Below, piece after piece: positions 9,063 to 16,909 of a DNA stretch of 34,621 nucleotides. The notes under the pieces are model-generated. The model did not search any database and had not been told where the DNA came from. It worked only from the letters and a program-made list of their open reading frames with translations. Location of the stretch: assembly GCA_024102795.1 (NCBI GenBank), contig JAGFJK010000373.1, forward strand, positions 1-34,621, read 5' to 3'. Numbering within the stretch: position 1 is the first letter of the stretch; each line of letters opens with the position of its first letter. A program made the position numbers and the translations under genes. The stretch comes from Pirellulaceae bacterium. Lineage in GTDB: Bacteria > Planctomycetota > Planctomycetia > Pirellulales > Pirellulaceae.

Positions 9063-10013
9063 ATGAAGGCCAACGCGCTGGCGACCGCCTGGTTTGTGGA
9101 CGAACGTCATGCGGCACCCGATTTATTGGAGCTGCCCTGCGGACGGGTCGTCGTGCATTCGTCCCGCTGTCCGGGAAAGGAATCGCCCAACGAAGATGCG
9201 GCGGCGGTGATCCCGGTGGCGGACGACACGGTCGTGCTGGTGGTGGCCGATGGCATGGGAGGTGGTCCGGCGGGCGAGAAGGCCGCGCTGTTGGCCGTGC
9301 ATGCGCTGGCTGGCGCGCTGGAGGAGATCGATCCGTCGCACGATCAGCAACGGCGGTTCGCCATCTTGAACGGCATCGAGGAAGCGAACCGGTCGATCCA
9401 GCAGTTGGGCATCGGTGCGGCGACGACGCTGGCCGTGGTGGAGATCTGCGGCCGGGTGATGCGGCCGTATCATGTGGGCGATTGTTTGATCCTCGTAGTT
9501 GGCCAGCGCGGCAAGCTCAAGCTGCAGGCCGTGCCGCACTCCCCGGTGGGCTACGGCGTCGAGTCGGGATTGCTGGACGATAACGAGGCGATGCATCATG
9601 CCGATCGGCACCTGGTGTCGAACGTCGTCGGCTCGCCCGACATGCGGATCGAAGTCGGCGCGCCGCTGGAGCTGGCGGCGCGCGACACGTTGATCGTGGC
9701 CTCCGATGGCCTGTCCGACAACCTGCGCGTGGATGAAATCGCCTCCGAGATGCGCAAGGGAAACTTGTGGCAGGCAGCCGAGCGGCTGGCGCTAGGGGCC
9801 CGCGAACGGATGTCGGGCGCGATTCCCGATGTCCCCAGCAAGCCGGACGATCTGACTCTGCTGGCCTTCCGTCCCCGCCGGGCGTTCTTCCAGCGGCCGC
9901 CGGTGAAGGCACCGGCCGAACGGGTCGCGGCGCCGACGGTCGAGCCTCGGCGGCCAGGTCCCGAACGCGGGGAGTCGACCGCGGACACCGCCACCACCTC
10001 GGCCGCCGGCTGA
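9063..10013 (+). CDS. PP2C-family Ser/Thr protein phosphatase
   Basis: Metal-dependent PPM/PP2C phosphatase, 316 aa. The metal-binding motifs are present: SPNEDAA (Asp45), VVADGMGGG (Asp63), HVGDC, VASDGLSD and PDDLTLLAF. The catalytic domain fills about residues 30-275. The remaining 40 residues are Pro/Ala/Arg-rich and look disordered. The ATG at 9063 is preceded by GTGAGG at 9049-9054, 8 nt away, and this overlaps the kinase stop codon. That spacing suggests translational coupling. The likely role is to reverse phosphorylation by the upstream kinase, which is inferred from gene order. Confidence 0.93.
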   Translation: MKANALATAWFVDERHAAPDLLELPCGRVVVHSSRCPGKESPNEDAAAVIPVADDTVVLVVADGMGGGPAGEKAALLAVHALAGALEEIDPSHDQQRRFAILNGIEEANRSIQQLGIGAATTLAVVEICGRVMRPYHVGDCLILVVGQRGKLKLQAVPHSPVGYGVESGLLDDNEAMHHADRHLVSNVVGSPDMRIEVGAPLELAARDTLIVASDGLSDNLRVDEIASEMRKGNLWQAAERLALGARERMSGAIPDVPSKPDDLTLLAFRPRRAFFQRPPVKAPAERVAAPTVEPRRPGPERGESTADTATTSAAG

Positions 10014-10031
10014 TTGCGGCTGGCCAAAGGC

Positions 10032-10061
10032 GTGACACTTTTCCGCCACGGACTCTATAAT
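10032..10061 (+). promoter_or_regulatory. Sigma70-like promoter before the selenoprotein gene
   Basis: GTGACA at 10032-10037 (five of six bases of TTGACA) and a perfect TATAAT at 10056-10061, separated by 18 bp. The predicted transcript start is near 10068, giving a 5' leader of about 55 nt before the ATG at 10123. It lies just after the phosphatase stop, so the downstream gene can have its own transcript. Confidence 0.65.
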
Positions 10062-10122
10062 CAACTGCCGCTGCGGAAGCTTTCCCCCTCACTCCACGAT
10101 CCGGACCGATCGGGTTTTCACC

Positions 10123-12063
10123 ATGCGACGTTTCCAATGGCGGCGGCTGACGGTGGAGTGCCTGGAGAGCCGAGCTCTGCTGCATGGCGGCCCCTACGAC
10201 ACCAGCGATCTTCCCCCCTGGCGCGAGCCGTCCGGCAGCTACTGGGCTGCCGCGGGCGAGGGATCCGGGATGCTGGTGGCCGACTTCAGTTTGCTGGATA
10301 CCAACCCGACCTCGCCCACGCACAACCAGCCCGTTTCGCCCCGTGATTACCTTGGCCAGGTCAGCGGCTGGTACTTCGGCCACGCGACGTGAGGCTACTG
10401 CAGCGTCCAGTTTGGACGCCTGGATGACTTGCAGCGCGACCTGCGGACCAACCACCCGGATCTGCAAATCCAAATCCTGGGCATGAATCAGCTCGGACAC
10501 GAAGGAGGCAACCCGTCGATCACGGACGGGCGGGATCTACCCTGGCTGCAGGACGTCGACGCGGATCAAAACGGCAGCTCCGACGTCTGGCTCAATAGCT
10601 GGCCGTTCGCCTACCGTGACGTCGTGATCCTGGACGCTGAAAACCGAGTTCTCAGCAGGTACAACCTGACCTCGAACGACCTGCGCGTGGCGGCCAACTA
10701 CGACGAACTGAAACAGTTGTTCCTGGACGCGGCGGGTGAAAGCGCCGCCACGCCGCTCAACAACGATTTCCTGGAAATGCCGCCGGGCGCGGTGAGCGAC
10801 ATCCTGGTTTTGCGCAACGACCCGGTGGGAGCCAACGGCAATTGGACGTTGGAATCGTTCCAGCCGCCGGCCCAAGGGACGGCCGAGCTGGTCACGATCA
10901 GCTATCCGACCGACCTGAATCCGCAGGAGTGGCCGGCGCCAACGCTGGTGATCAGCGAAATTCGGCCAGGAGAAGCGATTGAGCTGTTCAACGGATCCTA
11001 CCAGCCCCTGGCGCTGGACGATGTGAACTGGCAACTGGTCGCCGGCTCCCAGCGGCGGGCGATTTCCGCCATGGCCAGCGGTCAGGTCGTGAACGCCCGC
11101 GGCTACGTCGAACTGGCCTGGCCCGCCGAGTTTGCCGGCTCGGACGGCGGTGGCGAATTGCTGTTGTACGGCCAGCCCGGAGCGGACCTGAACGACCCGA
11201 ACCAGGTTCGCGATTTCGTCGCCTGGGGCACGCCGCTGGCCGGCAGCCGGATTGAACTGGCGCGAGGTTCCGGCCGCTGGTCGGGCGACCCCGCCCCGGC
11301 ACTGGCACAAGGCTCCATCCAGCGACGCGTCGCCACGTTCGGCCAATCGGCAAGTGACTATGAAACGCAGACGGCGCCCACACCTGCCGCGGCACCCGAT
11401 GGCGCGTCGGTCAGCCATCCGGCGATTCGCTACACGGCGCCGGCGGACTTCGCCGGCGAGGTTTCCTTCGGATACACGGCCCGCGATCCGATGGGAATTG
11501 CCGGCACCGCCTCGGTCACCATCGACGTGCTTCCCGCCGCTCACCCCTGGCGCAACGCCGCCGATAGCCTGGACGTGGACGCCAACGGCCTGCGTGCTCC
11601 CAACGACGCCTTGCTGATCATCAACCTGCTCAACCGCGGACTGCAGGGCCAGTTGCCTGTGTCGCGAGTGTCGTTACTGGCCACGCTGCCCTACGTCGAC
11701 AGCAATGGCAGCAATTCGATCGAACCCGCGGACCTGCTGCGGATCATCAACGGTCTGAACAGCGGCGTGCCGGCCGAAGGCGAAGCGTCAGCCGTGATGC
11801 CGGGCTTTGAGGTCGCGCCGGGCTTTCCGGTGGTGCCGGGCTTTCAGGCCGCCAACAATACGCCAGTGAACGATCTCTATTTGACTGGGCCAAACGTTCA
11901 GATGGTGCCGGGCTTCCAGCCTGGCTTGGACACGCCAGAGGTACGGCTCCACGGAAATCGGACAGGCCAGAGGCCTAGCACCGCCGCAAGACCAGGCACT
12001 TGGAGCGACGAACTGCTGCTGGCCGAACTTGTGGATGCCGTCTGGGAGGATGAGCTGTCGTAG
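10123..12063 (+). CDS. Predicted secreted selenoprotein: SelP-like domain plus dockerin
   Basis: The frame runs unbroken from 10123 to 12063 except for one TGA at 10390-10392. Read as selenocysteine, the product is 646 aa with Sec90 and Cys93 in a UGYC motif. Residues 1-20 (RRLTVECLESRALL) resemble the planctomycete LEPR-XLL secretion signal. Residues about 50-200 resemble the N-terminal domain of animal selenoprotein P. ATUGYCSVQFGRLDDL compares with ASUYLCILQASKLEDL of human SELENOP, and later blocks also match (LPW...DVW, then YRDVVILDAENRVLSRY). This is a thioredoxin-like redox fold. Residues about 274-370 look like a lamin-tail domain (LVISEIRPGEAIELFNG). Next is a cadherin/Ig-like strand set (RYTAPADFAGEVSFGYTARD). 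Residues 477-546 form a type I dockerin with two Ca-binding-loop repeats (DSLDVDANG, YVDSNGSN). The role is inferred to be extracellular redox or selenium binding. The main alternative is a nonsense-split pseudogene. Confidence 0.85.
10390..10392 (+). other. In-frame TGA proposed to code selenocysteine
   Basis: The TGA lies between GHAT and GYC codons at the exact position of a redox-active Cys/Sec in a U-x-x-C motif. The frame stays open for another 557 codons and the protein similarity continues on both sides of the codon. Other genes in the window use TGA as a normal stop, so a general code change does not explain it. Confidence 0.82.
10398..10434 (+). promoter_or_regulatory. Candidate bacterial SECIS hairpin
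   Basis: gcgtcca at 10403-10409 and tggacgc at 10413-10419 form a perfect 7-bp stem with a gtt loop. An outer ctgca/tgcag pairing (10398-10402 with 10430-10434) can extend it across an internal loop. The apical loop starts with G, and 17 nt separate it from the TGA. As I recall the bacterial SECIS rules, these are a short stem-loop inside the coding region, a G among the first two loop bases, and 16-37 nt from UGA to loop. This hairpin meets them. It would recruit SelB with Sec-tRNA. Confidence 0.75.
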
Positions 12064-12067
12064 CTGG

Positions 12068-12162
12068 AACGCGGGCTGGATGCTGATGTTACGTGCGTCA
12101 TGGACAGAACACGGGCTGGAAGCCCATGCTACAAGGAAACACGGGCTGGAAGCCCATGCTAC
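12068..12162. repeat. GGGCTGGAAGCCC hairpin repeats
   Basis: Two exact copies of a 24-bp element whose core is acgggctggaagcccatgct, at 12109-12132 and 12139-12162, with a decayed copy at 12068-12093. The core ggget-like palindrome is gggct-gga-agccc. They fill the short gap between the selenoprotein stop and the convergent PVC haem gene and could fold in either transcript. Confidence 0.8.
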
Positions 12163-12188
12163 GCTGGAAGCCGATGGTGCGACTGGCA

Positions 12189-15100
12189 TCATGGATCGGT
12201 GACGATACGCTGCACAGTGCCCACGGGCGGACCGGCCGCCATCAGGTAGGCGAACAGGTCGAGCACCTGTTCGGGTCGCAGGTTGTTCAGCAGCCCGTCG
12301 GGCATCAACGACAGGTTCGAGCTCTGGATCTGTTCCACCGCGTCGCGGTCGATCGTCAGCTTTTCCTGCGGTGTCTGCAGCGATACCGTGCGTCCCGACT
12401 CGCCACCCAGCACTCCGTTCAGCACGCGGCCATCGGCGAGCACGACGACCGACATCCGAAAACTGGCGGCAACCTGCCCCGACGGGTCGAAGATGTTTTC
12501 GAGCCAGTAGTTGACGTTCGTTCGCTGGGCGCCGGTCAAATCGGGACCAATCGCGCCCCCGTCGCCGAACAGTTTGTGGCACTTGCCGCAGGCTTCCCGA
12601 AAGACCAGCCGGCCCCGTGCGGCATCGGCCGTGGACAAGTCGGCGGCCGACAACCGCTGGCGCCACTCGGCGATTTGCGCCAGTTTATCCTCGGCCAGCA
12701 ACCGCAGATCGGGCCAGAGCCGCGCCACCTCGTCCGACAGACTCTCATCGCCCAGCAACTGCATTTGCCGCAGCACAAACGGACTGACCTCCTCCCGGCG
12801 AACTGTCCCGGCGGCGACGGCCGCGAGCAGTACGGACGCGGTGGCGGGGCGCGAGGCCAGCACTTCGATCGTTGCCTCGCGGGCCGCGGTTCGCATCTGG
12901 CCGTACTTGGACAGCAACAGCCCGGCCGTGTCGTCGCTGCCGCTGACTCCCAGCGCGCGGACGGCCGACACGCCCAGTTCGCGGTCGGCCAGCAGGCCGC
13001 TCACCAGTTGGGGCAAGTCGGGGCTGCGGGCATCGGCCAACGCTCGAATGGCGCTCCGCCGCGTTTCGAGCGGCAGCGAGCCGTCGCCGACCATTCGCCG
13101 CAGTTCGTCCAGCGCTCGGCCGTCGCCAAACACCAGCGACACCTCGCGAAGCTGATCCCGCACATCCACCGGGTCGTGGCGCTGGACGGTCGCGGCCAAT
13201 TGCGGCCAGCCGGCGGGTTGCGGAGCGCGCAGCCAGCCGCGCAGCGCCTCGGCCATTCCCCGCACAACCGCCTGGCGCTGCGCCGCGTCGAATGAAGTGG
13301 CGGCCTGGCGAGTCAGCGCATCGGCTGCCTGCGGCTGCTGGTCCAGCAGCGAGGCAACGCGGCGAGCGACCAGCCGGTTGACTCGCGGCATTCGCGATTG
13401 CGACACCAGCTCCGCGGCCCGCTCCGGCGCGCCCGCCACGATCGGTTCGACACCGTACCAGATCATCAGCGGCAGCGTGCGGTCGTCGGCGAACTGCTCG
13501 TGCCCCACCAACCGCCGTGCCAGCTCCCACCGCTGGTCGTGCGGCAATCGCTGCAAAGCCGACGCCAGGTATGTGAGCACCAGGCCCGACGTTTCCCGTT
13601 CCGCCAGGCTCGCCAGCTTCTCTGCGACGGCCTGCGCAACGGGCGACGTTTCGACCAGCAACTGAATGGCCCACACCCGCACGTGCTCGCTGGGATGAGC
13701 CAGTTGTTCGAGCAACCAGCCGGCTTCCAGCGCCCCGATGGCGTGCAGGCACCAGAGTTGCCGCAATTGGTGGACCTCGTCTGTTTCGCTGGCATACTGC
13801 AGGTGGAGTTGCCGGGCGGCCTCGGACAGATCGGCTCCGGCCGCCGCCCGCTGCTGCAACTGCTGCCGGGCCTGACGCGCGTGCCACTCATTGGCGTGCC
13901 GCTGCAATCGCACCAGCTCGTCATCCGCCGCTTGCGACAGGTCGGCAGTCGCGCCGCGCGACTGGCCGTGGCGAATCCTGTAGATCCGTCCCGATGTGCG
14001 ATGCACGCCGTCGTTCTCGTGGCATTCGCCGATATCCGACCAGTCCATCAGGTACACGGCGCCATCGGGACCAGCCAGCAGTTCCAAACCGCGGAACCAG
14101 GGGTCGGCCACGGTCAGGAAATCGGGTTCATGCCGCCCGGTATACGTGGCCCCGTCGCGTTGCAGCCGGTCGCGGTTCACGCGGAGTCCGTGCAGGTTGA
14201 CGGTGAATGCCTGGCCGCGGTACTCGGCGGGCCATTGATCGCCCTGGTAGATCATCAGGCCGCTGTGGGCGTGGCCGCCGCCCAGGCGGCTCGAAGCCTC
14301 GCTCACTCCCTGGTTACGTACGTCCGACCATTTCTCGCGGCCCGCGTCCCAATGCACGTGGTCGGCCGTCTGGCCGATCAGCTCGTACACGTACGGGTTC
14401 AGGTCCTCGCCATACATCCGTTCCAGGTGAGCTCCCGGCACGGCGTGCCAGAGGTGGCCGATGACGGTGTTGATGAAGAACATCTGCCCGTGACGGTCCC
14501 AGTCGCTGCCCCAGGGATTGGTCGTTCCGTGGCAGACAACTTCAAAGCGGCGCTGCACCGGATGAAACCGCCAGATGCCGCAGTTCATCGGCTGCCGCTC
14601 CAGGTCGGAACATCCCGGCACGCCGATTCGCGACGTGGCCAGAATTCCGTTGCGGCCGTACAGCCAACCGTCGGGGCCCCACTTCAGGCCGTTGACGAAG
14701 TTGTGCCGCGCCTCGGATGCGTCCCAGCCATCGAGCACCACTTGCGGCTCGCCATCCGGCACGTCGTCGGCGTCGCGATCGGGAATGAACAGCAGGTGCG
14801 GCGGGCACAGAGCCCACACGCCTCCGAAGCCGACTTCCACGCTGGTCAGTCGCTGCGCCTGGTCCCAGAACACGCGCCGCTGGTCCGCTCGCCCGTCGCC
14901 GTCAGTGTCGGCCAGGATCACGATCCGGTCGCGGTACCGCAGGTCGTAATTCGCCTCGCGTTCGGCATAGGTGTAGTTCTCCGCCACCCACAACCGCCCG
15001 CGGGCGTCGAAGGTCATGGCGATTGGCTGCTGCACCTGCGGCTCGGAGGCGAACACGTCCACGGCAAAGCCCGCGGGCAACCGCATGCCGGCGGCCGCCA

Positions 15101-15302
15101 CGGCGGCACTCAGGCGGGCAACGGACTCTGGCTGCGTATTCGAACTCGCGTCGATCGTCGCCGGCTGCTGTGCCGGGATCGGGGTCGCGGCCAGCGACCA
15201 CAGCAGCAGCGCCAGAGTAGCCGACTCGTAGAAGGTCTTCCCTCGCTTACGCGTCGGGCTGCATGGGACATCCAAGTGGTGTGGTACCATCAGTTGCATC
15301 AT
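12189..15302 (-). CDS. PVC-type membrane-bound dehydrogenase/HEAT/haem-binding protein
   Basis: Large planctomycete-type secreted protein, 1037 aa from the ATG at 15302. After a signal-like hydrophobic segment (ATLALLLWSLAATPIPAQ), the N-terminal half looks like a beta-propeller of the PVC 'membrane-bound dehydrogenase' group (PIAMTFDARGRLWVAENYTY, DTDGDGRADQRRVFW, GPDGWLYGRNGI, GPDGAVYLMDWSD). The middle is helical HEAT-like repeats. The C-terminal domain has one c-type haem motif, CGKCH, followed by IGPDLTG and the PVC haem-domain pattern (LENIFDPSGQVAASF, LADGRVLNGVL). The function is probably periplasmic electron transfer coupled to oxidation of a sugar-like substrate; the substrate is unknown. 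An open frame continues upstream to 15761 but only shadows the sulfatase gene. A repeat element lies within the N-terminal codons, and ATGs at 15299 and 15287 are alternative starts. It is last in a probable three-gene operon. Confidence 0.85.
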   Translation of the reverse strand: MMQLMVPHHLDVPCSPTRKRGKTFYESATLALLLWSLAATPIPAQQPATIDASSNTQPESVARLSAAVAAAGMRLPAGFAVDVFASEPQVQQPIAMTFDARGRLWVAENYTYAEREANYDLRYRDRIVILADTDGDGRADQRRVFWDQAQRLTSVEVGFGGVWALCPPHLLFIPDRDADDVPDGEPQVVLDGWDASEARHNFVNGLKWGPDGWLYGRNGILATSRIGVPGCSDLERQPMNCGIWRFHPVQRRFEVVCHGTTNPWGSDWDRHGQMFFINTVIGHLWHAVPGAHLERMYGEDLNPYVYELIGQTADHVHWDAGREKWSDVRNQGVSEASSRLGGGHAHSGLMIYQGDQWPAEYRGQAFTVNLHGLRVNRDRLQRDGATYTGRHEPDFLTVADPWFRGLELLAGPDGAVYLMDWSDIGECHENDGVHRTSGRIYRIRHGQSRGATADLSQAADDELVRLQRHANEWHARQARQQLQQRAAAGADLSEAARQLHLQYASETDEVHQLRQLWCLHAIGALEAGWLLEQLAHPSEHVRVWAIQLLVETSPVAQAVAEKLASLAERETSGLVLTYLASALQRLPHDQRWELARRLVGHEQFADDRTLPLMIWYGVEPIVAGAPERAAELVSQSRMPRVNRLVARRVASLLDQQPQAADALTRQAATSFDAAQRQAVVRGMAEALRGWLRAPQPAGWPQLAATVQRHDPVDVRDQLREVSLVFGDGRALDELRRMVGDGSLPLETRRSAIRALADARSPDLPQLVSGLLADRELGVSAVRALGVSGSDDTAGLLLSKYGQMRTAAREATIEVLASRPATASVLLAAVAAGTVRREEVSPFVLRQMQLLGDESLSDEVARLWPDLRLLAEDKLAQIAEWRQRLSAADLSTADAARGRLVFREACGKCHKLFGDGGAIGPDLTGAQRTNVNYWLENIFDPSGQVAASFRMSVVVLADGRVLNGVLGGESGRTVSLQTPQEKLTIDRDAVEQIQSSNLSLMPDGLLNNLRPEQVLDLFAYLMAAGPPVGTVQRIVTDP
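15238..15260. repeat. Interspersed repeat inside the N-terminal codons of the haem protein
   Basis: ccctcgcttacgcgtcgggc and flanking bases. A close relative, ccctcgctgacgcttcgggc, lies at 26590-26608 in intergenic DNA. Here it is translated as SPTRKRGKT just before the signal peptide, so an intergenic-type repeat appears to have become coding. Confidence 0.7.
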
Positions 15303-15352
15303 CGGGGGAGCTTTCGCATCACGTGCAGTGGGATTTCGCCGCGGCATCCGAG

Positions 15353-16855
15353 CTACCGCCAGAGCGGTTCGACCATCTGAGCGTTCAATTCCTGCCAGCG
15401 TTCCGCCAGTTCCCGGACCACATCGGGCCGCTGCCGGGCCAGGTCGCGGCTTTCGCCGGCATCGCCCGCCAGGTCGTACAGTTCCCAGTCGGGCGGCGGA
15501 TCGCCGGAGGAACCGTGCCGGACCAGTTTCCAGTCGCCGTGCCGCAGCGCGTGCCGCGCACCAACTCGCCAGAACAAGGTCCGCGGCGCGTCGTCCGCGG
15601 TCGCGTCTTCGCCGGCCGCCAGCAAGGACCGCAGCTCGACCCCGTCCAGGCGCGGATTGTCGGCCGGCTGGATGCGAGCCGCCGCCAGGAACGTGGGGAC
15701 CAGGTCCAGCGAGCTGACGGGCCGCGAGCAGACCTGGCCTGCCGGCAACTGCCCGGGCCAACGAGCCAGGAACGGGACCCGGATCCCGCCTTCATACAAC
15801 TGGCCTTTCTCGCCCCGCAGCGGCCGGTTGCTGCTGGTGAGTTCGCGCGTCGGGCCGCCATTGTCGCTCAGCAGCACGACCAGCGTGTCGCGGTCCAGGT
15901 TCCGCTCGCGCAACTTGTCCAGCACCCGTCCCACGCTCTCGTCCAGATGGGCCAGCATGGCGGCGAAGATCCGCCGCTGGATGTCGCCGATGGTATTGAA
16001 GCGGGCGAGCAAGCGGTCGGTGGCCTGCAGCGGACTATGCACGGCGTTGTACGACAGCAGCAGAAAGAACGGCTGCCCGGCGTGCCGATCGATGAACGAC
16101 TCGGCCTCGCGCGTCAAGGCATCCGTCAGGTACTCGCTTTCGGCCACCGGCTGGCTGTTGCGCAAGATCGGGTTGTTGGCGTCGTAATCCGGTTCGTTGT
16201 GGCCCATGTGGGTCGACCAGATCACTCGACCGTCGCCGCTCGTCCAGCGACCGCGCGAGCCATCGGGCAGAGCCTTGCGGCGGAGCCAGGTGGTGACGCC
16301 CTCCCAGGGAGGCGGCACAAAATAGTGCCCCTCATGCAGAAAGCCGTAAAACTGGTCGAATCCGCGCCGCTGCGGGTGGAATGGTGCCGTGCCGCCCAGA
16401 TGCCACTTGCCGATCAGGGCCGTCGCGTAGCCTCCGTCGCGCAGCAGGTGCGCAATCGTTGATTCGCCAGGCGGCAATCCGACCCCCGGCTGCTCGTTGC
16501 GAGCGCCGATTGGATTGAACTCAAAACCAAACCGCGTCTGGTAGCGGCCGGTCAGCAGTCCGGCGCGCGAGGCGGCACAGAACGGCGCGGTCACGTAGCC
16601 GTCGGTGAAGCGCACGCCCTCGGCCGCGAGCTGGTCGATCCGCGGAGTCGGGATGTCCCGGCCGCCCTGACAACCCGTTTCGCCATAACCCAGATCATCG
16701 GCCAGCAAAAGCACGATATTGGGCGCCCTGGTGGATTCCGCGGAGTGTGCCGTGATCGGCGAGCCGACGGACCATACCGCCGCGGCGACCACCGCAAAGA
16801 GTGCGACAAGTCGGGGGAGTGACTGGGCGGCGAGTTCCCTGGGTCGGGCAGGCAT
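15353..16855 (-). CDS. Secreted sulfatase (alkaline phosphatase superfamily)
   Basis: Arylsulfatase-type hydrolase, 500 aa, with a signal peptide (LVALFAVVAAAVWSVGSPITAHS). Metal-site residues are seen in NIVLLLADDLGYGE (Asp53, Asp54) and LSDNGGPT. The active-site segment is C93-A-A-S-R97-AGLLTGRY. The usual core is C/S-x-P-x-R. Here Ala replaces Pro, a form known to be accepted by radical-SAM anaerobic sulfatase-maturating enzymes. Cys93 would be converted to formylglycine. KWHLGG and the C-terminal substrate region complete the fold. It hydrolyses sulfate esters, probably of polysaccharides, outside the cytoplasm. GGAG lies 8 nt before the ATG at 16855. The stop is 50 nt before the haem-protein start and the gene follows the DUF1553 gene by 54 nt, so the three are probably co-transcribed. 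Confidence 0.92.
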   Translation of the reverse strand: MPARPRELAAQSLPRLVALFAVVAAAVWSVGSPITAHSAESTRAPNIVLLLADDLGYGETGCQGGRDIPTPRIDQLAAEGVRFTDGYVTAPFCAASRAGLLTGRYQTRFGFEFNPIGARNEQPGVGLPPGESTIAHLLRDGGYATALIGKWHLGGTAPFHPQRRGFDQFYGFLHEGHYFVPPPWEGVTTWLRRKALPDGSRGRWTSGDGRVIWSTHMGHNEPDYDANNPILRNSQPVAESEYLTDALTREAESFIDRHAGQPFFLLLSYNAVHSPLQATDRLLARFNTIGDIQRRIFAAMLAHLDESVGRVLDKLRERNLDRDTLVVLLSDNGGPTRELTSSNRPLRGEKGQLYEGGIRVPFLARWPGQLPAGQVCSRPVSSLDLVPTFLAAARIQPADNPRLDGVELRSLLAAGEDATADDAPRTLFWRVGARHALRHGDWKLVRHGSSGDPPPDWELYDLAGDAGESRDLARQRPDVVRELAERWQELNAQMVEPLWR

Positions 16856-16909
16856 GCGATTCTCCGGTGGCCGGTTGCTTCGCGGGAACGTGAAGATGCC
16901 GGCCCCGCC

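Noticed and set aside
10393..12063. Separate downstream dockerin gene starting at a later ATG, with the upstream part a pseudogene remnant
   Set aside because: The SelP-like similarity crosses the TGA without a gap, the U-x-x-C motif is centred on it and a SECIS-type hairpin follows. The first downstream ATG would cut into the redox domain. Still listed as the main alternative.
15303..15761. Upstream part of the open frame of the haem protein
   Set aside because: It lies inside the sulfatase gene in another frame and is Arg/Ala/Gly-rich shadow.
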